Assembly (NCBI GenBank): GCA_030760725.1
Contig: JASWHV010000001.1
Span: 78,947,683-79,011,682, forward strand
From: Neostapfia colusana
Taxonomy: Eukaryota; Streptophyta; Magnoliopsida; Poales; Poaceae
Direction: 5' to 3'
Length of the DNA stretch: 64,000 nt
Made by a program: the position numbers and the translations under genes. The stretch's first letter is position 1. Every line of letters begins with the position of its first letter. Shown piece after piece: positions 45,794-56,603 of the stretch. The notes under the pieces are model-generated. The model did no database searches and had not been told where the DNA came from. It saw nothing but the letters and a program-made list of their open reading frames with translations.

Positions 45794-46573
45794 CTACTCA
45801 TCCTCTTGAGCTGGCTCCTCGGGATCTTCCTCCTCATTTCGGCTACCTTCTGACTCTGCTTTGGGTGGGGAGGCTGCTGGTGGAGAAGTGCGACGACGCC
45901 TGATCGCTCGGCGATCCGGGGAGTCAGGGGTCCATGGATCACTTACGGTGACACACAGTTCATTCCCATCTCCTCTTTCTCTCGCCTTTAAGCAAGCTCG
46001 CAGCAATGCCTCCGTCTCCTTCAGAGTATCTCGGACATCCTGAAGCTCTTGTTGACACTCCTGCAGTCGAGTGCTGAGCATAGCAGCATCCTCCAAGCAC
46101 AAGTCCATGTGCTCATGGGAAGTCCCTTGCTGCACCGGTGGGTACTTGTACTCCGTGGTACCACTCTCACGTTGGAGGACATACATGTACTCAGTTTTGT
46201 CCAAGTGGCGACGATAGATGTGGCTCTGGCAGGTGATGGCCTCCCAAGTGACATCTCTCTCCGCGTCAACTTGTGTTGCTCGACAAGCTGGAGAGTGGTG
46301 GATCTTAAGCAGCTGATTCTCGTGTATAATCCTCATCTCCGAACTCCATTCTTCCCTCTTCTCACGGATGGTCCTGGTGGAGTTATAGTGGATGATGAGC
46401 TTGCCCGTATTGCCGGCGGCTTCGAGCATACGTCGAAGACGGCGCAACAAATCTCCCACTGCCAATCCGTAGGAAAGGTACGTCACTGGACGACTCTCCT
46501 CTCTTTCAGCAAGGGCAACTACAGGAACTCTCGCTCCCGTGGATTTACGAGCGGTGCGAATCATGCGAACCAT
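45794..46573 (-). CDS. G4 extra ORF with histone H3-like N-terminus
   Basis: An intact 259-residue protein encoded between primer site and gag. Residues 7-13 are TARKSTG; after Met removal these are T6-A7-R8-K9-S10-T11-G12, the register of histone H3, with Arg2 also shared. The rest: a central domain (about 30-150, with LLRRLRRMLEAAGNTGKLII and CQSHIYRRHLDKTEYMYVLQ), a probable coiled coil (158-200), a basic patch RRAIRRRR (221-228) that could be a nuclear localisation signal, Ser-Pro repeats, and an acidic end. Codons in TARKSTG differ from G3 only at silent sites. It ends about 300 bp before gag. No known family recognised. A role in chromatin contact or regulation is inference. Confidence 0.88.
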   Translation of the reverse strand: MVRMIRTARKSTGARVPVVALAEREESRPVTYLSYGLAVGDLLRRLRRMLEAAGNTGKLIIHYNSTRTIREKREEWSSEMRIIHENQLLKIHHSPACRATQVDAERDVTWEAITCQSHIYRRHLDKTEYMYVLQRESGTTEYKYPPVQQGTSHEHMDLCLEDAAMLSTRLQECQQELQDVRDTLKETEALLRACLKARERGDGNELCVTVSDPWTPDSPDRRAIRRRRTSPPAASPPKAESEGSRNEEEDPEEPAQEDE

Positions 46574-46746
46574 CTAAAACAAAAGAATTTAAAATTAGGT
46601 TAGATAAAATTTCAAACAAAAATCCTATTTTTGAATGAAAGTTGGGGTAAGATGAAGAAAATGACTCTTTTGATAACACTTTTTCACCCACACCTTGGAA
46701 AATATTTTTTTTAGAAAATAGGGCCCTTAAATACGTCCATTCCTAC
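46574..46746 (-). other. Putative 173-bp leader intron of G4
   Basis: Minus-strand donor CCTAG/GTAGGAATGG shortly after the primer site, and acceptor TTTTGTTTTAG flush with the extra-ORF ATG. Same layout and almost the same length as in G3. Confidence 0.5.
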
Positions 46747-46774
46747 CTAGGTCCACGTTCCTACGGGCAACCTT

Positions 46775-46787
46775 GGCTCTGATATCA
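46775..46787 (-). other. Primer-binding site of G4 (one mismatch)
   Basis: Minus-strand TGATATCAGAGCC; the usual site is TGGTATCAGAGCC. The adjacent LTR end reads TGTGATA instead of TGTGACA. Both changes are C/G to T/A and look post-insertional. Confidence 0.82.
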
Positions 46788-46791
46788 CCTC

Positions 46792-49700
46792 TATCACACC
46801 CGGTTTTTCCGAAGAACAACCAAGTGAATATCACATGTATGCCAGGATCATTTTCTCATACATGTGATGACAAATAGGGAAGCATCATTTATTACAAGCC
46901 AGGTGTCGAATATAAATAAGTCTTACATCACAAATGTCTCAATGAACACTAATGCTTCATCACAAGTAAATAAACTAGCAGCGGAATATTATTCTTTAGG
47001 GCTCCATCACAGGTGTTGCCCGGGGGTCTTCATGAACCTAAAAACCTTCCTCGGGTCCAAAATCTTGGTCATTATACACCACCTCATTATCTTGACCTGA
47101 GCAGCAATATAAACCAACAAATATGCAAGGTTGAGTACCAATGGTACTCAGCAAGTGTGGGAAAATTATATCATGCATGGCTAGAACAAGGAGAGGTTGA
47201 ACTCATGGTTAAAGCACTACGCAATTAATACCTATCACCTTAGCTTATTAAGCACCTACATTACTACACAGGTGAAATGATCCAAATCTCCCATCCCATC
47301 ATCATAAACCAATAACCATAATCATCATTTCCAATGTTAAGCTCCCCGCTTAACTTCCAAAACCATCAATTCTCTAATCATGAATAAGTCCAGGCCGCTC
47401 TTAACCGTGAGCACGGCTGTCAAGACAGTTTTGACTCTGCAGAGTTTGTACCACTGTACCCACAAGTAGTGATTTCATCCCCCGTTGCCGGGTGGACTAA
47501 AAGAACCTCCATTATGCCAGTGGCTACGAACCACATTCACACTTCCCAGGTGTGTGGCCAAGAGATCACTACGAAGCCTTTACAAAGGGATTCCCGACGA
47601 GCGTGGGCCCACTGAGGTTTCACCCCTAACAGCATACAAGAGGCTCCAACCCCGCTGCAGTGGCCCCCTCTTGAGCCTTGCGGTTCATATGGCAGTCCAG
47701 CTGACTCCTATTCCCCGCACCATCCAACACACCCATACTACGCCGGGGATACACCTAATTAATTGGCTAAGCTGCCCATCTCAGCATGTGGTTGGCACTG
47801 TAAAGCCGGGTTACATGCTCCATGAACTGGTCCTTAGGATCCAGGCAAGTACTAAACACAAACCCAAATCTCGTGCACCCAGCACACAACCAAAACATCC
47901 AACTTGCCTTGATCCCTACCTCTACATAACTCACAATATCTCATTCAGGAGTATGGTAACATAAACTGATGATTTCATGTCCCAAACATCCCATTCTAAA
48001 CATGGCTAAGCATATGCATGGACATAAATGACATGACAAAATAAATCCCAACCCAAGCTACAAGGAAACAAGGTAATGCAATTCTAGGGAAACTTCCTAG
48101 CATGGGTTTCATATTTCATTTGACAATGCAAATAATTCTATCTACACATCCTAGCATAGGATCAAAGTGGTCAAGGACACTTGCCTCCTTCTTGCTGCTC
48201 CTGAAATGGGTAGTCCTGATCTTGGAAACTGATAGCTTGCTCTTGAACAGGTTCTACTTCATACCATCACACATAGCAAAAGAAAAACAACAATCATAAG
48301 ACATAGTTCACACTTCTACTTCATACAAACCACACATTCACATTTATGAAAGTTTCTTTACCATTTTATGTGTTGTGGATACTCTATGTGTGTTGATTTG
48401 GGGCTTGCATACACTTTCATTTACATGTGTAGGATTCCTACTTTGGTGTTCATATTTATACTCATATACTATATATATATATATACATGTATATATGTGT
48501 GTTTCAGTTTTAAATAAATTCCTTATATATTAAACTACCAAGTATGTATGAAAAGTATTTTTCTTCTCCATATGTGCCTTCATAATTTCTATCAACCCTA
48601 AACTGAATTCTTTGTACTTTAGAAACTCCATTTATCATTTACTAGTTTCTATATTTTCAGATTTATATTCTTATGCATAATTATGCATTTTATTATTAAA
48701 TTAGTAATACACACTACCTAAACAGATTAGGTTCTGGTCCTAAATAATTTAAGATCATATTTTGACCTTGGCTTCTGATGTATACTATTTCATAATTATT
48801 TTCCCTATTTTTCTTTAACTATTCTTTACTTAAAAATGTGTCCCTATACTATTAAATGTAAATAATAGATGAAACAGATTTATTTCAGCCCCAAAAATAT
48901 ATTTTTATCTCACTCCAAAGTTTTCTAAGTACTGAGAAAGTTTTTAATAATTTTGACAATTAGGTTTGTCCCCCTTTTTAATATTTAAACACTAGTTACA
49001 TATTCAATTTTCTAAATTAAATACTAAACAGGGCTAAAATAATGAATTCACCCCATTACAGGGTCTATAATATTATTTTCATAATTTCCAGGGGTCTAGC
49101 TACACTTTTCAGAGGTGTTTTTCTTAATTTCTATTAAGTCTAGGGGCTAAAACTGATTTTTAAATGAATTTACATGATTTTCTGGAGTTCCAGGGGCTAG
49201 ATCTGAAGTTTCCGGGGCTAGCTCTCAATTCCAGAGAACCCCAGGGGGTAGCACATAAGAATTCCAGTCTTTATAACGCGGGGCTGACGTGGACCGTCTG
49301 ATTTTAAACCGACGGCTGAGATTATAACATCGAACCGGTACGCGGGGTTTTAAAGTCTACCGTGCGATTTAAAATAAACGGCGCACAAGCGGCCACGTCG
49401 CTCTGATCGAGCGCGGGCGGCGCTGCCGGCGGCGCACGGCGGCGGGAAGTGGCGATCTCGCCGGAAACTTTCGGATCCTCGAGAATTCTGCCTAGAACTG
49501 TGATCTTATGGCCTAGATCGGTAGAGGGGAGGTCAGGGATCTCACCTCGGGGGTTTTCTCGAGCTCGGGGGTCCTGGAAAGTGCTCGGCGGCGAGGTCCG
49601 AGGCAAAACCACGGCGAAGCTCGTCGGAGCTGGATTTGCACCGTAAGTCTTCGGGTTTTCTGCACCTGCAAAGTTCCCCGGAGGCGGTGGATCAAGACCA

Positions 49701-50245
49701 ACGAGTTAGATCAGAGTTTCCGAGCTTAGATCGGCCAGAATTCACCGGCGAAGTCTCGGTGCTCACCGGAGTGAAAATCGGCGATCGCGTGAGAAAAACT
49801 GATCGGATCGGTTGTTTTTATAGCCGGGGGAGGGCGGTGGTTCTGTTGTGATCGAGTTAGAGTCCTCAGGGTCCAGAATTCGGCTGCGGGACGCGGTTTC
49901 CCGATCGGTTGCGATCGCGCGCGCGGGGGAGAAGTCCAGGGTCGCGGGGTTAGGGATGACAGGCGGGTCCCACCCGTCAGCGAGGGGCAGCGTGGCGCGC
50001 GCGGGGGCGGGCTGCGCGGGGGTTTGCTGGGCCGGCTGGGGTTTCGGCCCACTGGCCAGTTTTTTTCCGGTTTTCCTTTTTCTTTTTCCATTTCTTTTCT
50101 GTTTTGAGTCTAATTTGAATTCCAGTTTGAATTTGAATTTCTGCAAAACATGCAACACGTCCAAAAATTTCTAAATTCCCCTCTGAACATGGTTTATGGT
50201 TCTAAATCAAAATTTGAGTTTTGACTAAAAATTTGGGGTGTTACA
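46792..50245 (-). repeat. 5' LTR of G4
   Basis: 3454 bp, nearly the same as 37518-40976. TATA complement at 49815-49822. Differences noted by eye include the LTR end (TATCACACC for TGTCACACC), GAGCAG for GAGAAG near 47100, a missing C near 47776, a shorter TA run near 48470, and a few changes near 49935-50015. No gene inside. Confidence 0.93.
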
Positions 50246-50250
50246 GTACC

Positions 50251-52624
50251 CTCCTTGGTTTTGCGTGATTCGCAGCCCCAAAAAGTATGTGAGTTCTCCC
50301 ATCATACTCATCTCAAATTCTGAACTCATCATAGCTGAAAACTTGGACACAAGATCATGAGAAGCACAACCAAAGATAATATCATCCACATACACTTGAA
50401 CGAATAATGAGTCATTGCCATGCTTAATCACAAAAAGAGTTTTATCAACCTTGCCCATGGTAAACCCCTTTTCAAGTAAAATGTTTTTAACTTATCATAC
50501 CATGCTCTAGGGGCTTGTTTAAGACCATACAAGGCTTTGGACAGTTTGTAAACATGATTAGGAAAATTTGGATTTTCAAAACCCGGTGGTTGCTTTAAAT
50601 AAACCTTCTTATCTATGTAGCCATTAAGAAAAGCACTTTTAACATCCATTCGGTATAACTTGAAAACTTTAGATGCAGCAAATGCTAACAAATTTCTTAT
50701 GGCTTCTAATCTAGCAACAGGAGCAAATGTTTCATCAAAATCTAGTCCTTCAACTTGTGTGAAAACTTGAGCAACCAACCTAGCCTTATTCCTAACCACA
50801 ACCCCATCCTCACTTTGTTTATTTTTAAACACCCATTTAGTTCTGATTAGAGTGTGACCTTGAGGTGGAGGTACAAGTTTCCAAACATTATTTCATTCAA
50901 AATTTTCTAACTCTTCTTGCATGGCAATAATCCAAGATTCATTAATCAGTGCGTGTGATATATCTTTGGGTTCAAAAGAAGCAACAAATGCAGAATGAGC
51001 GTGAGAGTTTGGATCACAAAACCTGGACCGTGTGACTCGTTTGTGCAAGCTTCCAATCATTTGTTGTGTAGGATTACTTTTGGGGACCCGGAGGGGATTA
51101 GACAATTCACAAGCTCCTTCTTCTTCATGTTCATTACAAATTGAAGAACTTGTGACTTGAGAGCGATCTGGACCAGCAATGGTGGTCGTCGGTGCTGGTT
51201 GTGAATCAAAATCAGGAGCTGGAACAATGTCATTAGCTCCTGAATTTTTGGGCAGCAGCATCACTTCTTCATCTTCTTCGATGAAAATACTCACCCCCTG
51301 CGGATATGGGTCTGGTCCTGCAATATTAGAGCTAGTACCTGGGCTAGCTTCATCAAAAGAAACCTCACAAGTCTCCACAATTTTGTTAGTGTCATGTAAA
51401 AGCACACAGTAGCCTCTAGTATGAGATGGATAACCAAGAAACATGCCATCAATGGATCTAGGTTCAAATTTATCAAGATTACCATGTTTCTTAACAAAGC
51501 ATTTGCAACCGAAGACCCGAAAGTGTGTGACACTAGGCCTATGTCCAAACCGAAGTTCATATGGTCTTTTACCTAGCTTAGCACGCAAGAAAACACGATT
51601 TGAGACATAACTAGCAGTTGCAATTGCATTAACCCAAAATTTTCTAGGAGTTTGATATCCATCAAGCATAGTCCTAGCCATCTCAACTAAGGTTCTGTTC
51701 TTTCTCTCTACAACACCGTTTTGTTGAGGTGCATATGGTGAAGAAAATTGATGATCTATTCCATTTTCAGCACAAAAGTGATCAAACGATTGATTTTTAA
51801 ATTCGGTTCCGTTATCACTTCTAATTGCTTTTAAAGATCCTGGGTGATCAATTGATAATCTAAGAAATAAAGCTCTAAAGTGACTAAAAGTTTCATTCTT
51901 AGATGCCATAAAATAAAACTAAGAGTATATAGAATAGTCATCAACAATCACAAGAACATACCATTTAGCTCCGAAGGATTGAACACGTGAAGGTCCTACG
52001 GTGTCAAAGTGCAAAAGTTGACCTGGTTCAGTTGTCATGGTCATTGTGAGAGGAGCATGTGAACCTGCAACCATCTTAGCATGTCTACAAGAAGAGTGCA
52101 CAATTTCATTGTCCCCTTTAAGCTTAGGCAGCCAACGTATGCGATCAAGAGCACTAACACGTGTGAGATGATCAAAGTCTACGTGACCAAGTCTACTATG
52201 CCAAAAATATAAGTCTTTCGAATCATTAGCAACTAGACATCTATGCTTAGAGGATGACATATCAAAATCAGCTTTAAAAACTCTTCCAAATCGAGACATA
52301 TTAAAAATGAGCTCACTATTTGAATATACAACCTTGCAACAATTTTTAGTGAAAATAATTTATAGATTTTCATCTAGCAATTGTGAAACAGAAAGCAAGT
52401 TGTATTTCAAAATTTTTAACAAGTGCCACATCTTTTAAAGTGTAGTGATTATTTACTCTAACTGAACCCTTAGCATATATAGGAGTTGAAGAATTAGCAA
52501 AAGTAATATTTTCCACATGTGACACAAAAGAGAGGGAGGAGAACCATTTTTTGTTACCGGTCATGTGGTGTGAGCATCCTGAATCCACAATCCAAATGTT
52601 CTCCTTCCTCAAGCGCGTAACCTA
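50251..52624 (-). pseudogene. pol: C2 pol: protease, integrase, RT N-terminal part
   Basis: Read downward: TAG at 52622-52624, then VTRLRKENIWIVDSGCSHHMTG (protease, DSG). After a frameshift come the integrase zinc finger (WHSRLGHVDF, CRHAK), LHFDTVGPS and VIVDDYS, then a second in-frame TAG at 51919-51921. The integrase core follows (AIRSDNGTEF, PQQNGVVERKN), with VFGCKCFVKKHG and FLGYPSHTRGY. The copia RT comes next (VFKNKQSEDG, DETFAPVARLEAIR, MDVKSAFLNG, KALYGLKQAPRAWYDKL, then VYVDDIIFG in another frame). The gene ends at GLRITQNQGG, where G4 is inserted. Both amber codons are also in C3. The catalytic residues I looked for are present; frameshifts near 52380, 50890 and 50450 break it. 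Confidence 0.86.
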
Positions 52625-54892
52625 CATAGAAGTACAATACGTCGATGACTCAATACTAGGGTTAGTCAAAAGGCACTTAGGAATCCAATACTAAGTCACA
52701 CGATGTCTAGCAGAAGTAACACGCAAAGGCTAAGATAAAACAATAGGTTTATGAGCCAAAGTTTGAGGATTTTTGTACCCAACTACTGACCTACGAGGTG
52801 TTACATGAGTAGCACTAAAAACAGTAGGTCCGGAAGCAAAATTTGCAAGTTTTGACTCATTACAGCAGGTTGCATATTCCTAACATTCAGTTCAACACAC
52901 GCAACAGGTTTTGAAAAGTTGTTATGTGATCTAGCAATCATTCTTTCCTTTTCCTGTTGCTTAGCTAGTCTATAACAAAAATATATGACATAACCATCTC
53001 TACGACACTAGGTACAATGAAATTTAGCAGACAACATGTTTAGATTATCAGACAACATGTTTAGTTGAAACCGAATGAGACAACACTCCTGCAGATTTTA
53101 AAACCACTTCTTTTTGTTTAGGAACTGTTTTAATCAAACCACTTCCTAACGACTTTACAATTTTAGGTGGATGTGCTTTAGCATGAGCATGGGAATCAAA
53201 ACTTAAACTAGTTTTATCATTGCAAGATTTAGAAGAATTGAACAGGAAGTTCAGATTCTTATTCCCATTATAAAACCGCTCTAGTGTCTTATTCATGTCA
53301 TCAAGTTTCTTAGACAAGTTTAGTCAGTTTTGACATGAAGTTTTTCCTTTTAGTTTGCAATTGGAACAATACTTAACTTCATGAGAACATAAAGCATTGT
53401 TCAATATAGAAATTTCATTCATAGCATTTTGTAGTTTCTTATTAAGATCATCACAAGTAGAACAATGCAAATCAATTGTAGAACAAAAGCATCTTTCAAG
53501 TTTTTATCATTAAGTGCAGCAAGCTCTCTGTTCTTTTCAATCTCTAACTCAGGTTTATAAAGTGTGGAGGTATGTGCACTTCTTAGAGAGGACAATTGTT
53601 CATATATTCACATGAGGAACAAGAATCATTACTAGGAATCAAAGATTTGAAACGATTAATTTCAGATTCTAGTGACTCAATTTTAACAGCATTGTCTCTA
53701 AGCTTTTTGTCCTTTTTCTTAACTATAACAGTGGCACAAGAAATAGCATCACACATTTCTTCGCAAGTAGGACATACCTCTTCATTGTCGCTGTTGTGTT
53801 CTGCCTCCTCCATACTTGAACTTGACTTGCCTGCCATGAAGCATAAGTTTTCCAAATCATCTTCATCTTCGTCACTTCCGATGTCCACATCGCTAGAGCC
53901 AAGTTCTTGAAGTGCGGAGATAAAACTATTTACCAATTGGCGTCCTATAAATCCCTTCTTCTTTTTCTTATCTTTGCAGAGGAGTGCTTTATCCTAGTTT
54001 GCTTTTCATAACGGGAAGTAGGACCTGAAAGGTTAGAGCAATCCGTATGAAAATGTCCTGTCTTACCACATTCGAAGCATCGTTGAGGTCCGACACTTCC
54101 TCTCCTTCTAGTGCTCACATTTTGCAATGCTTTTGAGAACCGAGTAGAGATGAGTGCAAGTTCTTCCTCTGGAAACTCTTCAATCTGTTCAAGGGTTAGA
54201 GAGGACAAAAAAGAAAGTGTACCACAAGATGAATATTGACTAGAGCTAGGCATGTCACGTTGTGAAACAAATGCAAGACTTGTTGGAGTTCTTACGTGAT
54301 ATTATGTCAATTTCATGAGTCTTTAACTTAGATATAGCACATCTAATGTAAGTGTACTCATGACAGTAGATTCACGAATAGATGTAACTTTCATCTCCCA
54401 AATTGACATGTCTAATTCACTTAGTAATTTCCTAGAATTTCAGCATCTAAAAAATTAATGTTGACACTATGCAAGTTGCTGAGAATTTTATTGAAGCGAG
54501 CAAAGAGGTTATCGATTGACTCACCGGGTTGCATCTCGAAGCGCATGTATTCTTTCTTGACCATATCTTGTCTTACCTCCTTAATCGTGTTGGATCCTTC
54601 GTGGTAGTCACAAAGTGCTTTCCACACATCGTATGCAGATCGGAGGTGTGCAACACGGTCGAAGTCACTTTGAGTTAATCCTTGTATGATCAACTTCCGT
54701 GCTTTGTTGTTGTTGTCGACATCTCTCATGTTCAAAGCCGTGACTTGATCGTTTGGCGGCACGTCATAAGGCTTGTACACCTTTTCCCATATTGCGAAGC
54801 CTTGCGCCTGGACGAAAGCCTCCATACGTGTCTTCTAAACCTGAAAATCAATGCCACTAAACACACAAGGTTTTGTGCAGTATTTCTCCATG
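52625..54892 (-). pseudogene. gag: C2 gag with zinc knuckle, broken
   Basis: The start ATG at 54892 (MEKYCTKPCVFSGIDFQV) aligns with C3. A TAG replaces Trp 19, and the frame reopens at 54825 with a UBN2/copia-type gag domain (NLFARFNKILSNLHSVN). It breaks near 54421. A further stretch (54253-53945) has EQIEEFPEEELALI and the CCHC knuckle CFECGKTGHFHTDC. The next (53936-53583) is acidic, with coiled-coil and Cys motifs (CPTCEEMC, CSSCEYMNNC). Later pieces (CSNCKLKGKTSC, NGNKNLNFLFNSSKSCNDK) lead to a degraded second knuckle region near 52980. No single reading frame survives. Confidence 0.8.
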
Positions 54893-54937
54893 ATGATTAG
54901 TCAAAACACGTACAAATCACAAAGATTAGAGCACCGT

Positions 54938-54950
54938 GGCTCTGATATCA
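54938..54950 (-). other. Primer-binding site of C2 (one mismatch)
   Basis: Minus-strand TGATATCAGAGCC, 2 bp from the LTR end; C3 has TGGTATCAGAGCC. The same single change is found in G4. Confidence 0.82.
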
Positions 54951-54952
54951 AT

Positions 54953-56603
54953 TGTAGGATCGAAGAGCACGTGAAAAGCTACCATAGGGGGGTGAATGGT
55001 AGATTTAAAATTTTTAGCTGAAGCAACAAAAACTCTCTCGGCAGAAAATCGATCTGTTAAAGAAACCGTGTATGCGACTGATCTAAACGTGTCAAACCGT
55101 GATAAAAGTGGTATATATTATATAGAATCAAGTCATGAATACACGACAACAAGAATCATGGAAATCCTTAAAAAACTCAAGTTATGATCGAAAGATCAAA
55201 CGAGGGTCAATCTGTTCTACTCGAGTAAAAACCAGATCTGCAACTGCAAAGAAACTCATATAGATCAGAAACTAAAAATCCAATGACTGTGAAATTTTCA
55301 TAGATGATAGATAATCAAGTTGTGAAGACAACCCAAAAAGAATCACGTCAATTGGATCTGTAAAACTCGAGTTATGATCAAAACAGCGAAGCACTTTCGT
55401 GCTGTCCAAAAACTCGACGTGAAAGACTTGACAAAAACACGTCGGACGAACAAGGCACAAAAGCTCCTCTAAATTACGAATTTTATTGATCAAAACATAA
55501 GAGGAACAGCCCAAAGTCATCTTACCACGAGCTCTGGCCTCCCTTGCTTATATAACCAGCCCGGAGGCCAACCCAATCCTAACTAGGACTCTAATCCTAC
55601 TCAGTTTCTGAATCGAAACTTTCCATAACTTCTCAAGACTCTTCTATACGCAGATAGAAGCAATATTAAGACTTCCAAACACCTTAGGAACGTATCCCAC
55701 ATTCCTAAAACAACTCAACTTCTTGTCCCACAAAAAATCTTATCATAACCAAATCAAATCTTCCCATATTTGAGCCATAACCGACTCAGCCGCAGCCTGA
55801 GTCCATAATCCAGCCGGTTGGACCTTTCCGACCAATTCTTTATGTCCACATCTCTTCATCATGCCATGGAACCATGTTGCCACGTTCATTCACTCCTTGC
55901 ACACGTGCAAACACCTTCCAACAACATCCACGATACCTTCATATGCATTGTTCTTGATCCAAACATGTTGCGCGACCTCCCAATCAACTCAACCACAATT
56001 CCTCCCGAACTTGGTTGTTGAACCTCATCTTCTCCCTAAGACTAGTTCAATGGATCCCGTCATCAGCCATATCTTGAACTCAAGCAACACCTGCACATGA
56101 ATAAACAACCAATACTTTCGAGCACAAGTCCGCGATTGACTCACGTTAGTTCCGAAAACCACAACACCTTACGTGGACACCTCACATAAGCATGTTGCAA
56201 ACCATAGCAAAAATGTTAACCACCGTAAACATCCATAACACTTCAAAAACTTAGTAAAAGAATACTAAGAAAACTTTCCATAGAGTAAAGCAAGTTCGAA
56301 ACATTTGCATGCTAAAAACAGAACCATTGCGATTTAGCTCCGGACCTTGCCAAGACTAACTGGACCTTGAGCCGGAGCTTACCAAAGCGAGCAGAACCTA
56401 GCACCGGAACTTACCAAAGCTAGTCGGACCTACCGCCGGAGCTAACCAAACACATGTCAGACCTAGCCATAGCAAGTCGGACCTTGCGTCGGATCTTGTC
56501 GGTGCTCGGACCTAGAGTCAGACCTTGGCAAAAAAGAGAGTTTTGGCAGAATTCAAGACTTTTATCGTCATAGACAATGTATTCAGCACACATAGGTCTC
56601 ACA
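54953..56603 (-). repeat. 5' LTR of C2 (1.65 kb)
   Basis: Minus strand TGTGAGACCTATG to TTCGATCCTACA. TATA complement CTTATATA at 55547-55554. A tandem run of CGGACCT-type motifs at about 56335-56525 lies in U3. It matches the split 3' LTR and, in the opposite orientation, the C3 LTR. Confidence 0.9.

Larger units (their letters stand above)
37518..50245 (-). mobile_element. Gypsy element G4, complete and young
   Basis: A 12.7 kb Tekay/Del-type chromovirus on the minus strand, inserted in the RT gene of C2. It has two LTRs of 3459 and 3454 bp, a primer site, an intact extra ORF, one intact 1489-residue gag-pol frame, a purine tract and a perfect 5-bp target duplication. By eye the LTRs differ at only about a dozen bases plus a TA-repeat length change (roughly 0.3%). 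It is the best candidate in the window for a recently active, autonomous copy. Confidence 0.95.
20420..56603 (-). mobile_element. Copia element C2 with nested insertions
   Basis: Minus-strand SIRE/Maximus-like copia, about 9.6 kb long without its inserts. It is bounded by perfect 5-bp duplications ATAAC (20415-20419 and 56604-56608) in the G7 LTR. 5' LTR 54953-56603, gag and pol down to 50251, pol continued 37512 to about 36720, purine-tract region, 3' LTR 34961-35955 plus 20420-21077. G5 split the 3' LTR and G4 split RT. The two LTRs differ clearly (roughly 5-10% by eye), so it is older than G4. Coding is broken at several points. Confidence 0.88.
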
